The notes under the pieces were generated by a model. It had not been told where the DNA came from, did no database searches, and saw only the letters and a program-made list of their open reading frames with translations. Positions 48,301-59,753 of a DNA stretch of 64,000 nucleotides are shown piece by piece (within the stretch, counting starts at the first letter, position 1; the number at the start of each line of letters is the position of its first letter). Source of the stretch: Macrocybe gigantea (lineage: Eukaryota > Basidiomycota > Agaricomycetes > Agaricales > Callistosporiaceae); assembly GCA_011319805.1 (NCBI GenBank), contig SJRY01000235.1, positions 1 to 64,000 of the forward strand, written 5' to 3'. Made by a program: the position numbers and the translations under genes.

Positions 48301-48462
48301 GGCTCGTTTTGACGCGGGTCTCTTGGCGGCGGTCGTCGTGGTCTGCGACGTTGTCGCTGTCGTCGCGGGCGCTGCAGCTGCAGAGGCTTTTATTCTCGCG
48401 CTGGAGCGCGTGGGCGCGGCTGCAGTGCCATCAGCAGCGGTGGCCTTCTTGCGAGGGGGCAT
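45378..48462 (-). CDS. Poly(ADP-ribose) polymerase (WGR + regulatory + catalytic domains)
   Basis: This is a nuclear enzyme that adds ADP-ribose chains at DNA breaks. The N-terminus MPPRKKATAADG is Lys/Ala/Thr rich and disordered. The WGR domain spans KFYVIQLLHPIGNEGN to LYTRWGRVGENGQS and FKKQFKSKTGVAWESR. The helical regulatory domain contains LIDAHLSSMNYDAKKLPLGK and KSTILNGFSALK. The ART domain contains LLWHGSRTTNFAGIL (His), TGYMFGKGVYFADM (Tyr) and AYLQYNEYIVYDPAQI (Glu), completing the H-Y-E triad. It ends KYLLMVKM. No zinc fingers or BRCT are present, as in short fungal and PARP2-like enzymes. Introns all splice in phase. Confidence 0.93.
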
Positions 48463-48989
48463 ATTGTCGAATTCGAGGGGAGGCGTGGAATGAATGCGTT
48501 GACGTTTGCAACTGTCAGGGCAACAGCTGTGGGCGCGGTTTTTATGTCAACTGCTTTGCCCCACATGGGCCCGAACTCGTCTCCATATCTAGTAAATAGC
48601 GGGATTCCCGACTCGACCAACAGACACAAATACGGGCGCCATGACTCATTTGGTGTCGCGGCGCATGTCGGAGCGACTCGCCGTAGTGTGATTCAATAAA
48701 AAGTGATGTGAAAGACATTTGTCAAAGCGACGTGATAGCCCCGTTAAAGAGCTCGGTCAAACGGGGTAAGTCATTAAAGAAACATGGACTTGTGGCAGCA
48801 TGGCAGCCACAGGGTGATAATAACGAGGGGTCCGGTTGCCTTTTTTGGCTCAGAATGTGATCGACACGAACACGATGTGACAACAACGGTGGGTGATTCC
48901 TCTTCTGCCCAAACTGCTCGAACCATGTTCCAGTATAAATCCAATGCTGTGGCCTCCTCTTCGTTACCCATCTCGCTTTACTTTCCGCC
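48463..48989. promoter_or_regulatory. Divergent intergenic region, PARP / HMG-box gene
   Basis: A 527-bp interval between opposed starts with no conserved frame. A pyrimidine-rich stretch precedes the HMG-box ATG. No defined operator was recognised. Confidence 0.4.
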
Positions 48990-50232
48990 ATGGCTCTCGG
49001 TGCGTTCTATCCTGATGACAGCTTTGATCATCCTGACGCCCAATCGCCAGACCAATCACACCAGTACATGTCTTTTGAAGACGTCCTGGACTACAACTAT
49101 TTCTCTGTCCCGCCCCCCAATCATGATCTCAACCCGGTCGGGACTGACTTCTCTGACTTTGACCCCGCGACTTTTATGACCCATGACGAGCCCCAAGAGC
49201 AAGCCTCCCCGCCGTTGCAGCCGACAAAGCCTGCATCACCTTCCAGATCCACTCGCGGTCGTCCCGGGCACGTACCGCGTCCGCGAAACGCGTTCATGAT
49301 CTTCCGCTCCGAGTTTTGGGCAGACGAAAAGATCAGCGCGACCGTCGAGCATGACCATCGACACATCAGCCGTATCATCGGTCATTGCTGGAACAGGCTT
49401 CCGGACGAAGAGAAGGACAAGTGGCGGCGCAAGGCCGAGCAGGAGAAGATCGAACACATGAATCGTTATCCGGGCTACAGATTCCGCCCTACCGTGAGGA
49501 CCAAGAAGGTCGTTCGCCGCAATGTCAAGCGGAACGGAAAGGACGAGTTGTTGCGCTGCCAACAGGTCGCCGAGCTGCTCCTTGCCGGAAAGCAGGGCAC
49601 AGAACTCGACGTAGCGGTGCGCAGCATGAATCTGGAAGGGCCAAAATCCGAGACGCGCTCTTCGTCTTCGACCAAGCACTCGCCAAAGTCGATTCCCGGA
49701 CCTTCTCAAGACGAGGCTGTTTATGCTCACTCGGACCCGGTTTTCCGCAGCCCGCTCTTACCCCCTGCTGAACCGCAAACACAGGCTCATCTTGTAAGCA
49801 CTCCTTCGCTTTGTGGCTCACAGTCCAACTCATGCAATGTCGCAGCTCAGTGCCCCCGCGTCCGCTGCTTACCACGGCCAGCTTAATTGGTTTATGGGAC
49901 AACGTGAAGAATTCACTTCGTCAGCAAGCTATACTTTCTATCCCCCGGGCCAAGAACCCAATTTCTTTGGTCAATCCACTCAGACCATGTTGCCCGCCCA
50001 AAACACGTTCGCTGAGCAGCACGATGGCAACGTTCATTACGACGATATTGTAGCAAGCTCGTACCAGTCTTCCAATCCATATACCCTCTCTTCTTCGTCC
50101 ACTCAGCCCTTCCCAGCCGGAATGCACGGCAACTTCGAACAGTCCAATTATCCGACCGACACCGCGTTGGATTTATCCAGCTCATCTCAGGCTTCCTTGT
50201 ACTGGGATCTGTCTGGTCTTAGCGCTCCCTAG
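48990..50232 (+). CDS. HMG-box transcription factor
   Basis: The N-terminus is acidic and Asp/Phe-rich (FSDFDPATFMTHDEP). A MATA/SOX-type HMG box follows: HVPRPRNAFMIFRSEFWADE, SRIIGHCWNRLPDEEKDKWR and EKIEHMNRYPGYRFRP. A basic stretch VRTKKVVRRNVKRNGK can serve as a nuclear signal. One intron (about 49795-49846) joins QAHL to LSAPASAAYHG. The C-terminal half is Ser/Gln/Tyr rich and probably disordered. Boxes of this type bind the minor groove at ACAAT-like sites. Whether it acts in mating or development cannot be told; no homeodomain or pheromone genes lie nearby. Confidence 0.92.
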
Positions 50233-50397
50233 GGGCGATTGTGTTTCCTAAAATCTTCTCGCAAAATTCACCGTTTTGAAACTTCTGCCTGTACATTATT
50301 TCTCTCTTTCGTTTTTTTTCCCCTTCGGGCTTATGTTGTATGTTGGAAACTTCTTCAGGATTCGATAAATAATTTGGAAGGACGCATACAACTGTAA

Positions 50398-51462
50398 CTA
50401 TCTGTCTGTAGCACTATCCCCGATTATCCCAAAAGCCTTTACACCCTCCTTTCCGAACAGCGTTGCACAGCCGACCACCGCAGCTCCGGCCACTTTCATG
50501 CGCCTCGCAGCTTCTTTCGAGGTGACACCTCCAACGCCAACGATGGCGATGTGACTTAGCACCTCGTTTTCAGGTTGTCGAAGCAGGTTAGCGAAGGTGT
50601 AGACGTTCCCCAACGACAGAGGATGCAGGGCATCACCGGCCAGTCCTCCAAGGGCGGTTGGGACGGCGAACGGCCCGATGCCTGGTGGTGCCGACGCAGA
50701 ACTCTCTGATGCTACCACCTGCTCGGAGAAAAGCAGGGCATTTCCCAGCGTGTTCGTGCATGTGAAGAAGGAGATTGGGCTTCGGCTGCCCGCAACGGAA
50801 AGCGTCTTGAGCTGATCCAGGACGCTTAGGCACTGTTCTCGATAGACGAACGGAGGAAGCTTCAGTCCGACCGTGAGAGACGCGTCGACTGCAACTGCGT
50901 CTGCTAGAACACGGAGAAGGGGAGCCAGAGATGCGAGAGCGTAGCCGCTGGGTGACGCATTTGGGATGTTGGGACATGAGGTGTTGAGCTCGATGGCGAT
51001 TCTAGAGAGGGCCGTGTTGCTGTCGTTGAGCTTTGCCCGCAGGCCTTGGACGGACTGCACCATGGATCGTAGAGTGTCTGGATCAGATGCGGTTATGCTG
51101 ATAATAAACGGTTTCGTGCGATCTGGAGCTTGCGTGAGGATGGACTGGATCCATCCGAGATAGACGTCCAACGGATGCGGGGAGTATCCATACGAGTTGA
51201 TCGAAGACAACGACGCGCTCGCGAACGCTACCTCCAGAAAGGACGACAGAATCAGGCGATATCAGTTTCGTCAATAAAAACTATTGTAACACACTGCATG
51301 TGCATCGCTTTCCCTGTAGCCGTCAATCGTCGCCGTACGAGTCGTCACAGCACCGGTGTGGGGGCTGTTGAACAACTCCAACAGCTGATCATGATCCGAC
51401 GACCATGGGCATGCCGAATTGATGACAGGGGGGGATACGTCAATGGTGTGGATTCTGACCAT
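50398..51462 (-). CDS. URA1: Dihydroorotate dehydrogenase, class 1A (cytosolic)
   Basis: It oxidises dihydroorotate to orotate in pyrimidine synthesis, using FMN and probably fumarate. ATG 51462 gives MVRIHTIDVSPPVINSACPW. One intron after ESDAHA joins to VAFASASLSSINSYGYSP. Other blocks are PFIISITASD, IAIELNTSCPNIPN (FMN/substrate loop), LTVGLKLPP, GGLAGDALHPLSLGNVY and IAIVGVGGVTSKEA. It lacks the long N-terminal mitochondrial and membrane extension of class 2, which supports class 1A. The single intron keeps phase and there is no frame break. Confidence 0.9.
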
Positions 51463-51621
51463 TGTTCTAATACAAAGGACGCAGGCGCAGCGCGTAATAC
51501 CGGGATGAGATAGGCACCGTGGACATCCTCGCTCGCCTAACCCTCTCACAAGACCCCTGATAACGACCCTCACTTGTCCTTTGTTCTTATCTCTCATGCT
51601 AGGTCATGTCCGTAAATGTGA

Positions 51622-52506
51622 TTACTTGAAGAGTTCTTCACGTTCTAGCACGGATTTCTCCAACTTGATAAGAATTGTTGTCCGTGAAGGGCATTGAGCG
51701 TTCGGTGTATTATGTGCGGTGACACGAGCAGGCTGTATACGTACGGTCAGAATTGAGAAAAAGATGATATTATAACGGAACTTGCAAAGCCTAAGCCATC
51801 CATAACGGCTTCGACGATGCCTGCCGTGAACGAGGAGCAGCTGAGTTGGCTCATGTCTTTCGGGACAGATATGTACCGCTCGACGGGTGGATCGTTGTCA
51901 ATAATCATGTCTAGCCAGATACTTTAGTCTGGATTACGGCAAGGATAAGACGTATAGAGGCGCACATTCGTCGGCATTTTCGACGCTCTTCTCGATAGCG
52001 TCTGCTGGTTTCCCGAACACGGCTTTCCACACCTGAGTGTGGATCATCATCAGGGCGGGCAGAAACCGTATCTCCCGCTTTGGCGCCTTCGACGACGACT
52101 CGGCACGCCATACCATGAGCTCAAACGCCCTCATTCCGATGCGGTAGCCAAGTATGTTGAGTCTGTTCAGAATGTCAGCTCGTCGGCAACCGTCAGATCG
52201 GGATGAGCAAGCAACGGACCGCCTCTCGAGGTCGTTGATACCGCTGACGCGCTTCTGGGTGTACTGCACGATCTCCGAGAAGAGAAACGCAAAAGCAGAC
52301 GCCGAGACTTCTGCTATCCGTGTCTTGTTGAGGTTCCTGTCATATATGTTCGGCCGTTGTGCATTGGCCCGCGTCGAAGCCACGGTGGTGCTGGCGGAGG
52401 TGACAGTAGGTAGAGAGATCCTCGAAGACGCTGTTGAATGGGCATAGTCGACGGACTGGGCGGTGCTGGGCGTGGCGGAGAGACGGGCATGCTGGACGTG
52501 CGCCAT
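51622..52506 (-). CDS. TRS31: TRAPP complex subunit Trs31/TRAPPC5
   Basis: This is a core subunit of the TRAPP tethering and GEF complexes at the Golgi. A low-complexity N-terminus (MAHVQHARLSATPSTAQSVD) precedes NIYDRNLNKTRIAEVSASAF, SEIVQYTQKRVSGINDLE, LNILGYRIGMRAFELMVWRA, REIRFLPALMMIHTQVWKAV and FGKPADAIEKSVENADEYMI. It ends PARVTAHNTPNAQCP then TILIKLEKSVLEREELFK. The last intron (51733-51785, minus strand) must start GCAAGT after GLGF to keep the conserved GLGFPARVTAH sequence. Its promoter is shared with the BTB gene 110 bp away. Confidence 0.93.
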
Positions 52507-52616
52507 TTCGAATTATTTGCGGCAGTGGCCCTTGCCCATGACGGTCGCACGATCGGACCTGGTCACCAGTGGTCTTGCGCCATGCAGCCAATCAGGTTAT
52601 CTCCCTTCGCTCATTT
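52507..52616. promoter_or_regulatory. Divergent promoter, TRS31 / BTB gene
   Basis: Only 110 bp lie between the TRS31 start and the preferred BTB start (52617). An upstream in-frame ATG at 52569 exists for the BTB gene but would eat into this interval. No clear motif is seen. Confidence 0.35.
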
Positions 52617-55298
52617 ATGAACCTGGCCAGCACCAAACCCTCCGCCGTCGACATCCAGAACCACCTGTATGCATCCTTCCTCGATGGCAAGACCGCTGAC
52701 GTCGCTTTACGCATCAAAGGTTCTTGGTCCGCCATTTACAAACTCCATCGTGTCGTCTTGATACAATCCGTGAGTCCATTGTCACTATCAGCATGAGTCG
52801 CTGGTCTTATCTGTCTTCACAGGGCTTCTTTCGTGCCCTCTTTACAGCGGGTTTCAGCGAATCCACCCCGAGGATTGCCCCCAGCAACATCTGGCCCGAG
52901 GAGATCATCGTTCATTTCGATGATCCCAACATAACACGTGCTGGTAAGAAGTACTGCAGTCATTTATGTTTCTTCATTAATTTTGCCATCCACGACTAGC
53001 GTTTGAGTACGTCCATTGAGCTGCTTACATCTGCTCTGATTTGACGTCTTGTCTTGTCTGATGCAGGATAAGCATCTCAAGACTGTATGGTGGGGGGCCC
53101 GCATTGCACATACCAGCTTCCTTGATACCCACAACGACACATCCTCTGACCTCTTCGTTCCCTCGCAAGGTCCCATATTCCAAAGCTCCTGATGGACATC
53201 ATCTGGCAACACCCCATTTTCTTCTTTCCCTTCTCGCTACCGCCGTTTACCTTTCCATTCCATCTGTCGCATCGCAAGCACTGACGTCGATTCTGAACAC
53301 CATCGGGCCTTATACCGTTATTGACTATTTGAACTTTGCATGCGGCAAACCCATCGCATCATTCGCCACCCGAGAAAGCGAGCTCCAAGCAGCGACAGGC
53401 TTGGAACATGTCGCTCAGATATTGGATGACCAGAGTTTCCAGGATACAATTGGATTGGCTGGAAAGAGACGACGCGTTGCAGGAACGTACAGATCCAACC
53501 CAACCGGTTCTGATTCGGAGGCGGGTTCTGATAAGCATGCGGACCCGGAAGCGTTGATGGCCTTCGAACAAGGAGTCTCTGAGCCCGAACCAATGGTTTC
53601 CCTTCACTACGGCTCTATCTCTGATAGGATTGGGCAGGCCTGTGCCTGCTGGCTTGCGCGGTGGGGAGTTGACATGTTAAGCTACGAGGAACAGGAGCAA
53701 GACCGGTTGAATGACTCAGACGCTATCACTACCGTCCACACCCGCAAGCGCGCCATGACTATCCCATTTGACACGGCGTCTTCATCCATTCTGGTCGACA
53801 GCCAGGAAGGAATTGTTCTTCCAAAGATTTGGGATCGCGGAGGACTCAACCCCGATTGGATAGCAGCTGTCGTCTCTGCTGACACTTTTTTTGTCAGAGG
53901 AGAGCGGGAAAGATACGAGTTTGCTCGATCAGTGGTAGAGCTCAGGAGGAGACATGGTGTTATCGAATCTGAAGAGTTGGAGTGGAAGCGAATGTTTGAG
54001 GAGGGTATTTTTACGAGAACATGGTCAGCAACAACTCCTTGGTTCGCTGTCATCGAAGCCTATGTCCTCACCTTTCATTCTAGACCATTGAAGATCTGTT
54101 CCACATATCTCGGGACGTTTCACTGACGACTAAACAGCCTTTCGTGTCCCTATCAACTCTTCAGGCAGCTCTGTGGACTCAATCCATTTTACGGCATCGT
54201 ATCACCTCTCCATCGAATCGGGAAAAGGAACTCTCAATTACACAAACCACTGCAGAAGTATCGTCAACAAATGAAATGATAGGCGAGCCGCCAAAGACAT
54301 ACTTTGCCGTTACAACCAACTCTCTCCGTCGCGTCGGTGGCGACGGGAAGAGCGGCAATTCCGCCGAATCGGTCGTTTCTATGGACCAATTGTTCGCCCT
54401 CCCGTCTCCGGACGGCTTATCCCCTCGACCTGATTCCGGTACCGTTATTCAGCACTACATCCATTCGGAATCGAATTACTTCGGTCTGCTCGATTCTCGC
54501 TTCACCGCTGCGGCTTGTGCGAAAGCTGATCCTTCGGGCAACGCTCGATGGACTTCCTACCCGCCGTACCGCTTCGCGATTGAGTTTTGGGACATCAACT
54601 CTGTAAGGGACAAAAACAGACTGTATTCCCAAACGATTTTCTACGCTGGCAGTCTTTTCAACGTGTATGTGCAGGTCATCAGGAAGAAAGATCAGAACCA
54701 GCTCGGAATATACCTCCACCGCCAATCCACCGTGGATCACATCCCGCCTGCCAGCGCACCGTCTGTGCTGGCGATCGATCACAGTCATCTGGGCGGAAAC
54801 AGACTGTATTCCCATGTCCGCATTCCTTCTTTTCCCGTCGCTGCGTCACCTAGCTCAGCGTCCTCGCACTCGAGTTCCTCTCCAACACACTATTCGCCCT
54901 CGATTCACCCGCCTCGTACTCCGACGCCCCCGCGGCGTGCCAACGGTTCCGCCTCACCGGCTTCATCCATCGCCTCTAGCCCGCCATCTACGACTGCTAT
55001 GTGGAACATGCACACGTTGCCGGCAACGTTCCCGCCTGTCTCACCGCCGCAGCCGTTTCGCGACCCACGGCCATCGGTTAGCGCATACTTTAGTGTGACG
55101 TGCGCGAGCCCGACTGGCTCTTTTCAGACGCGCTTCAACAGCTCGCCGGACGTATTCGCTATCGGTTCGAGTTGGGGATGGAAGTCGAGCTCACTGATCA
55201 CGGAGTACCTGGATTTCGCGGACGTGCAGAACAATGATACCCCACCGCGTGGGAGGGAGGTCAGCCTTCGTGCAACTGTGTTGTTGGGATTGGTTTGA
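52617..55298 (+). CDS. BTB/POZ-domain protein (fungal germ-cell-less type)
   Basis: Such BTB proteins often act as adaptors, sometimes for CUL3. The BTB fold is spread over the first exons: IQNHLYASFLDGKTADVALR, IYKLHRVVLIQS, GFFRALFTAGFSES and IIVHFDDPNITRAAFE, then ISISRLYGGGPALHIPASLI. A long middle region follows (VYLSIPSVASQALTSILNTI, IDYLNFACG). The second half has FAVTTNSLRRVGGDG, FGLLDSRFTAAACAKADPSG, YPPYRFAIEFWDI and LYSQTIFYAGSLFNVYVQVI. A Ser/Pro-rich insert precedes the end AYFSVTCASPTGSFQTRF. One base appears missing in a T run at 54008-54012: adding it gives EGIFYENM followed by an intron and TIEDLFHISRDVS. Confidence 0.85.
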
Positions 55299-56645
55299 CA
55301 CGATCTTCTTTCCTCCGTGATCTCTCTAACAATATGCCATGGTCTTTTCTTTTTCAATTTCGGGTTTTCCTATTGCTATCACCGGAATCACGCTGTATAG
55401 TCATATATCTAGCTTTCGATGGATTTCGTTATTGTAGGCATTTATTATGCGTAATTTCTTAATTCAGTGTTGGTGGAACAGTGAACTTCAGATTGATACT
55501 CGACAGTCTACTTTTCTGCTCCTTCCGATGCGACTTATCACCAGCCTTGCCTCTGTATCCTTCATCTCTTTGTCTTATACATTTCCGAAGGACGTTGCAA
55601 ATTATCAAGCTTCGTTCCCCTTGGGAACGGTTCATTTCAAGTTGCCTGTCCAACGCGCTGCTTCCCTCGGGTCATCAAAGACTGGGATAGCCCGAATCCC
55701 TGCACAACCATTGTGGTACAACAGCTTGGAAAAAATTTCGCCCCTTTTTTTCGCCTCTTGTGGATACGTTCTTTATCACAAAGTTCCGGGATCTGCGGAC
55801 CTTGTTCCAGTCTCAGCACCCAAACCTGCAAATACAGGCTATCATCATGATCTTCCAGGCACTTAGCATAGCATATTGAACATATAGTACCAGCAATTGG
55901 CCGATTTTTGGAGCCACACGACAGACGAGGACGAAGTAACGCATCCAAATTCACGGGAGGCACTGGGCAGGTTCTTGGAGATATATGACTCTCTGACTCC
56001 AGACCAGCCTCAGAGAGCACAGTAGTCATATGGAAGAAAGTCGACAACGTCAATGATATCCGACTAACAATAACTCAACTTCAATGCTCCGTAGGTGACA
56101 ATGTCCATTTGATGGCCCAAACCAAAATTCTGCCAAGTACAACCTTTTGCGACTGGTTAACGATTAATGATCATCGGCGCTCGACTTTGAATTAGGGTGT
56201 GGAGTACATAGCCTCAAGCTTGCCTCGTGAAACTAGGGCCTGAACGCTCAAGCCCTTACCTGATTGATATCAATTCTCGCTCGGAAAGTGACGATTTTCA
56301 TGCCCCATGGGCAGTTGCAGTCACAGCATGTGCATCAGAGACCTTGACTTTCTTCGCTTCATAGAACATAGGATAATCATAGGACAATCGTGCATAATGC
56401 ATCGTATCGCAATGTAACAAAGGAGAAAATTGCCGGACCCTTTGACGACATGCGATGTTCATGCTGTGTTGACTAGCATCATCGCTTGTTCTATCGGGAA
56501 CCGAGCAATCATTTGAAAACGAATACCCCGCTTCCAGAAACCGTTAAAGCGTTATTGGTTTGGCGTGCCTTTCGCATTTAAAAAGTCCTTGCGAGACAAC
56601 ATGTAGGTAGCTTTCGCCCCCATCCCGACTTGACAGATAATTGAG
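55299..56645. other. Intergenic, no gene recognised
   Basis: About 1.35 kb. The 139-codon frame at 55447-55866 and the opposite 138-codon frame at 55637-56053 overlap and show no family features, so neither is called. The right end should hold the promoter of the cysteine-rich secreted protein. Confidence 0.45.
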
Positions 56646-57360
56646 ATGCATTTCAAACTGCCTTTCTCTATCGTTCTCGCACTCCTCGGCGCGCTCGCTG
56701 CCACTGCCGATACCGAGCAAGGGCAGAACGCTGAAGTAGAGTACGCGGGGCTCGAGCCGTACCTTGAGTCGCCTCTCAAGGAGGGTCAAGGGGTCGCGCC
56801 GACTGCTCGAGAAGTAGGGATTCGTGGACTCCTTGAGACACGCCAAAGCTGCCGTAAGGGATACGGCTACTGCAGAAACACGGGAGTCTGCTGCCCTATC
56901 GGAGGCGCTTGTTGCTCCAATCGTATGTTCCAGAGGTCTTGTTCATCTTTCGGGCACATGTTGAAACCACTGGCGTTCTAGGTCGATGCTGCAACGCCGG
57001 TCATTGGTGTTATTCTACCGGTAAGAGCCTAATTCGGTTTGATGCAAAATCGCAAAGAGTAATATTTCATCGATAGGATGCTGTGCCAACAACGAGTATG
57101 GCTGCGAAGGCAAGTCGTGTTGCCCCAAGAAGTGGAGCTGCTGCCGAGGTAAGAGTGAAAAGCCAGCTTTGCCATGTGTGACTGGACTCACTGTTCGTGC
57201 TTAAATTCAACAGGTGGAGGGTGTTGTCGACCAGGGTAAGCTTGAGACAAATACTCACGGTCTTCTTTCAATGACCGAATATTGGTTGGACAGATATCAG
57301 TGCTGGATTACCGCGACAGGGAAGAAGGGATGTTGTCCCAAAGGAAAAGTATGCCGATGA
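56646..57360 (+). CDS. Cysteine-rich secreted protein, granulin-like
   Basis: A signal peptide (MHFKLPFSIVLALLGALAAT) is followed by a propeptide-like acidic stretch ending LLETRQ. Six small exons then encode a Cys-rich domain: CRKGYGYCRNTGVCCPIGG, ACCSNRRCCNAGHWCYSTG, CCANNEYGCEGKSCCPKKW, SCCRGGGCCRPGYQC and KKGCCPKGKVCR at the end. Repeated CC pairs spaced by 5-8 residues recall granulin/epithelin stacks, but no named family is certain. The length is about 190 residues. A Thr-Arg-Gln site before the domain could be a processing point. It might be a cell-wall-associated or effector-like secreted protein; the function is not shown. Confidence 0.8.
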
Positions 57361-57898
57361 AGCATAGCGCTCATTCATGACCATGGACTCGTATCATGTA
57401 TTGCATTTGTTGAAACCAGGATCAGCATTTCTGTGAAAGGCGCTTCGCCTTGTCTCCCTTGAGTACACGTGCTACCGAGGTGTACGGGTACTCGGAAAGC
57501 TGTGCAAAAATCTCTGCTCGTTTGTGGCACTTATATTTTTCTGAAGGACTCCTTTAGAAGATTGTATTCTCTTCTAGTGCTGAGTGTCTTTATGCCTCGG
57601 AAGGACCTATAACTGGGCAGATGCAACGCCTGAACGGTGGTTCGGCCACGTCGCGATAGAGAGGGCAGGGAGCGAGTGCCATCTAGTAGAGCAAAGAAGA
57701 ATATATGCAATGAGAGGCTTGAACAGATCTCGGAGTCGGCCTGGTCCGCTAATAGACGCTTTGACATGAGTTCAGAATGAGGTTCAACTTCAGTTAGTGA
57801 CTGCTGTCGTTCTGTCCGAAAATGGAAAACAAGGTGCATTATGTAATGCATAACCATACATGGCCGCTTCATTACTAGCCTTGCCAAACACCTTCACG
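57361..57898. other. Intergenic, no gene recognised
   Basis: About 540 bp containing only short unconserved frames; it presumably holds the promoter of the MFAP1 gene. Confidence 0.45.
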
Positions 57899-59753
57899 AT
57901 GTCGACGAGCACTGTGCGCAAGCAAGCTCCCCGACTGCCTAGGCCGGCCGCACGATACTGGAAAGGCAAAGCGCCTAAGGGTGTTATTGAAGTCGAGTCA
58001 GACTCGGATATCGAGGAAGAGCAGCAGCATGTCGAAGAGGAAGAGCTCGAGATCCCCATTTCCGGAGAGCAGGAGATCATCTCAGAGGGCGAAGAGGTTG
58101 GTGAGGGCGAACGATTGGGAGGCGCTGCGGTACTTGCGAGGAAGGTGTCGCAGAAAGTGACCAAGTCGATGAGTGTCACTCTGAAGGATGTGAATATCTC
58201 AAAGGATGGCAAGGTCATTGTTGCGGGCAGGGAGGAATCTGGTCGGACTCTATTGGAAGAAGGTGCATCGTATCTCTGAATTGCGATTTGCGTGTACTGA
58301 TTTGACTATTTTGCAACCAGAAATATCGGAAGAGGAGGTATTGGAAGAGGAAGAAGCAGCTGTGAAGGAGGAAGAAGAAGAGGAAGAAGTAAGTTCAAAG
58401 GGGTTGTTGAAATGATTTGCTGATTATCCGTTCGAACAGTCGAGCGAATACGAGTCCGAGTCCGAGGAGGAGCCTTCCAAACCACAATTCCGACCAGTCT
58501 TCGTACCGAAGTGCGTCTCTGAAGTTCCTCTAATGTGCGCTTCTCCTATTCATTAAAACCACTTTCGTTTAGGCGTGCGCGAATCACCATAGCTGAGAAA
58601 CGTGAAATCGCCATCGACACGGAAGAAGCGCTCCAAAGAAAAGAGAAGGAAGCAGAGGAACGGCGGAAACAGAGCCACGACATGGTTGCGGAGAGCATAA
58701 AGAGGGAGATAGCGGAAAGTACGTCACGACACACTCTCTGTTCCCCAGATAAAGCGTCTGACATTCATCGAAGAGGAAAAAGAAGCTGATATTCATGAGG
58801 TTGATGATACGGATGGGTTGGATCCGGAAGGCGAGTTTGAAGCTTGGAGGTTGAGAGAATTGGGCAGGATTAAGAAGGAGAAGGAAGAAGAAATGCAGCG
58901 GGAGAGAGAACGAGAAGAAGTGGAGCGGCGAAGAGCATTGCCGGAAGAGCAGAGGCTAAAAGAGGATTTGGAGAGGGCGAAGAAATTGCGCGAAGAGAAA
59001 CCTAAAGGACAGCAAAAGTTTCTGCAAAAGTATTGGCACAAGGGTGCCTTCCATCAAGTAAGCAAAGAGACGTGTCCAAATTCTTCTCCAGTCCTCATTT
59101 CCTCTTTTAAATAGGACGAGGAAATCCTCAAACGACACGATTACACGGAAGCGACAGAGTCGACGGTGGACGTGTCGTTGCTCCCGAAAGTGATGCAAGT
59201 CAAGAATTTTGGGAAGCGCAGTCGGACAAAATATACACATTTGCTGGATCAAGATACCACGGTTGGCACTGGTGGATTCGGTGGGGCTCCACCAGTGAAG
59301 GCAGGTGGATTGTCGTTAGACGGAGGGGGATGCTTCATATGTGGCGGGCCTCATTTGAAGAAAGGTAAGAAAATTGCTTTACTTTCCTCTATAGAAATAT
59401 GCTTAATCCGCGTCCTTTTCTCAACAGACTGCCCTCAAAATACCGCTGAACGGAAGACAGGAGCAAATAATATTCCAACTGGACCGGGGCGTGGGGTAGA
59501 TGGTCCACAACGGCGGGAATACGACAGAGGGCGCTGGGACGACCGACGGAGAGATGATGGTCGATCTCGGTATGAAGATGGGCGGCGTAAAGACTGGCGG
59601 CGACGTTCGTATTCTCGGTCGCGATCACGTTCTCGTTCCCCCGCACGTGAGCCACGAAGACGTGATTATGAATACGAGGCGAAAACGCGGCGACGGCGGT
59701 CTCGTGAGCGGTCACTGGAGGTGCAGCGGGACAAACGACGTCGGCTGGACTGA
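57899..59753 (+). CDS. MFAP1: MFAP1-like spliceosomal protein with zinc knuckle and RS tail
   Basis: MFAP1 is a structural protein of the spliceosomal B complex. An acidic N-terminus is followed by long charged helices: [40 protein letters not shown] and [20 protein letters not shown]. The conserved core is [19 protein letters not shown] and then [20 protein letters not shown] to LLDQDTT. After it comes [14 protein letters not shown] joined across an intron to DCPQNT, a CX2CX4HX4C zinc knuckle. An Arg/Ser/Asp-rich tail ends at 59753. Human MFAP1 ends soon after the core, so the knuckle and tail are additions. One splice is uncertain: a 30-nt intron (58719-58748) is out of phase, while a 64-nt one (58685-58748) is in phase but removes a conserved helix. 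An in-frame ATG at 57860 is an alternative start. Confidence 0.88.

Noticed and set aside
55447..55866. 139-codon plus-strand frame in the gap after the BTB gene
   Set aside because: No motifs, poor composition and an equally long opposite frame overlaps it; not enough to call a gene.
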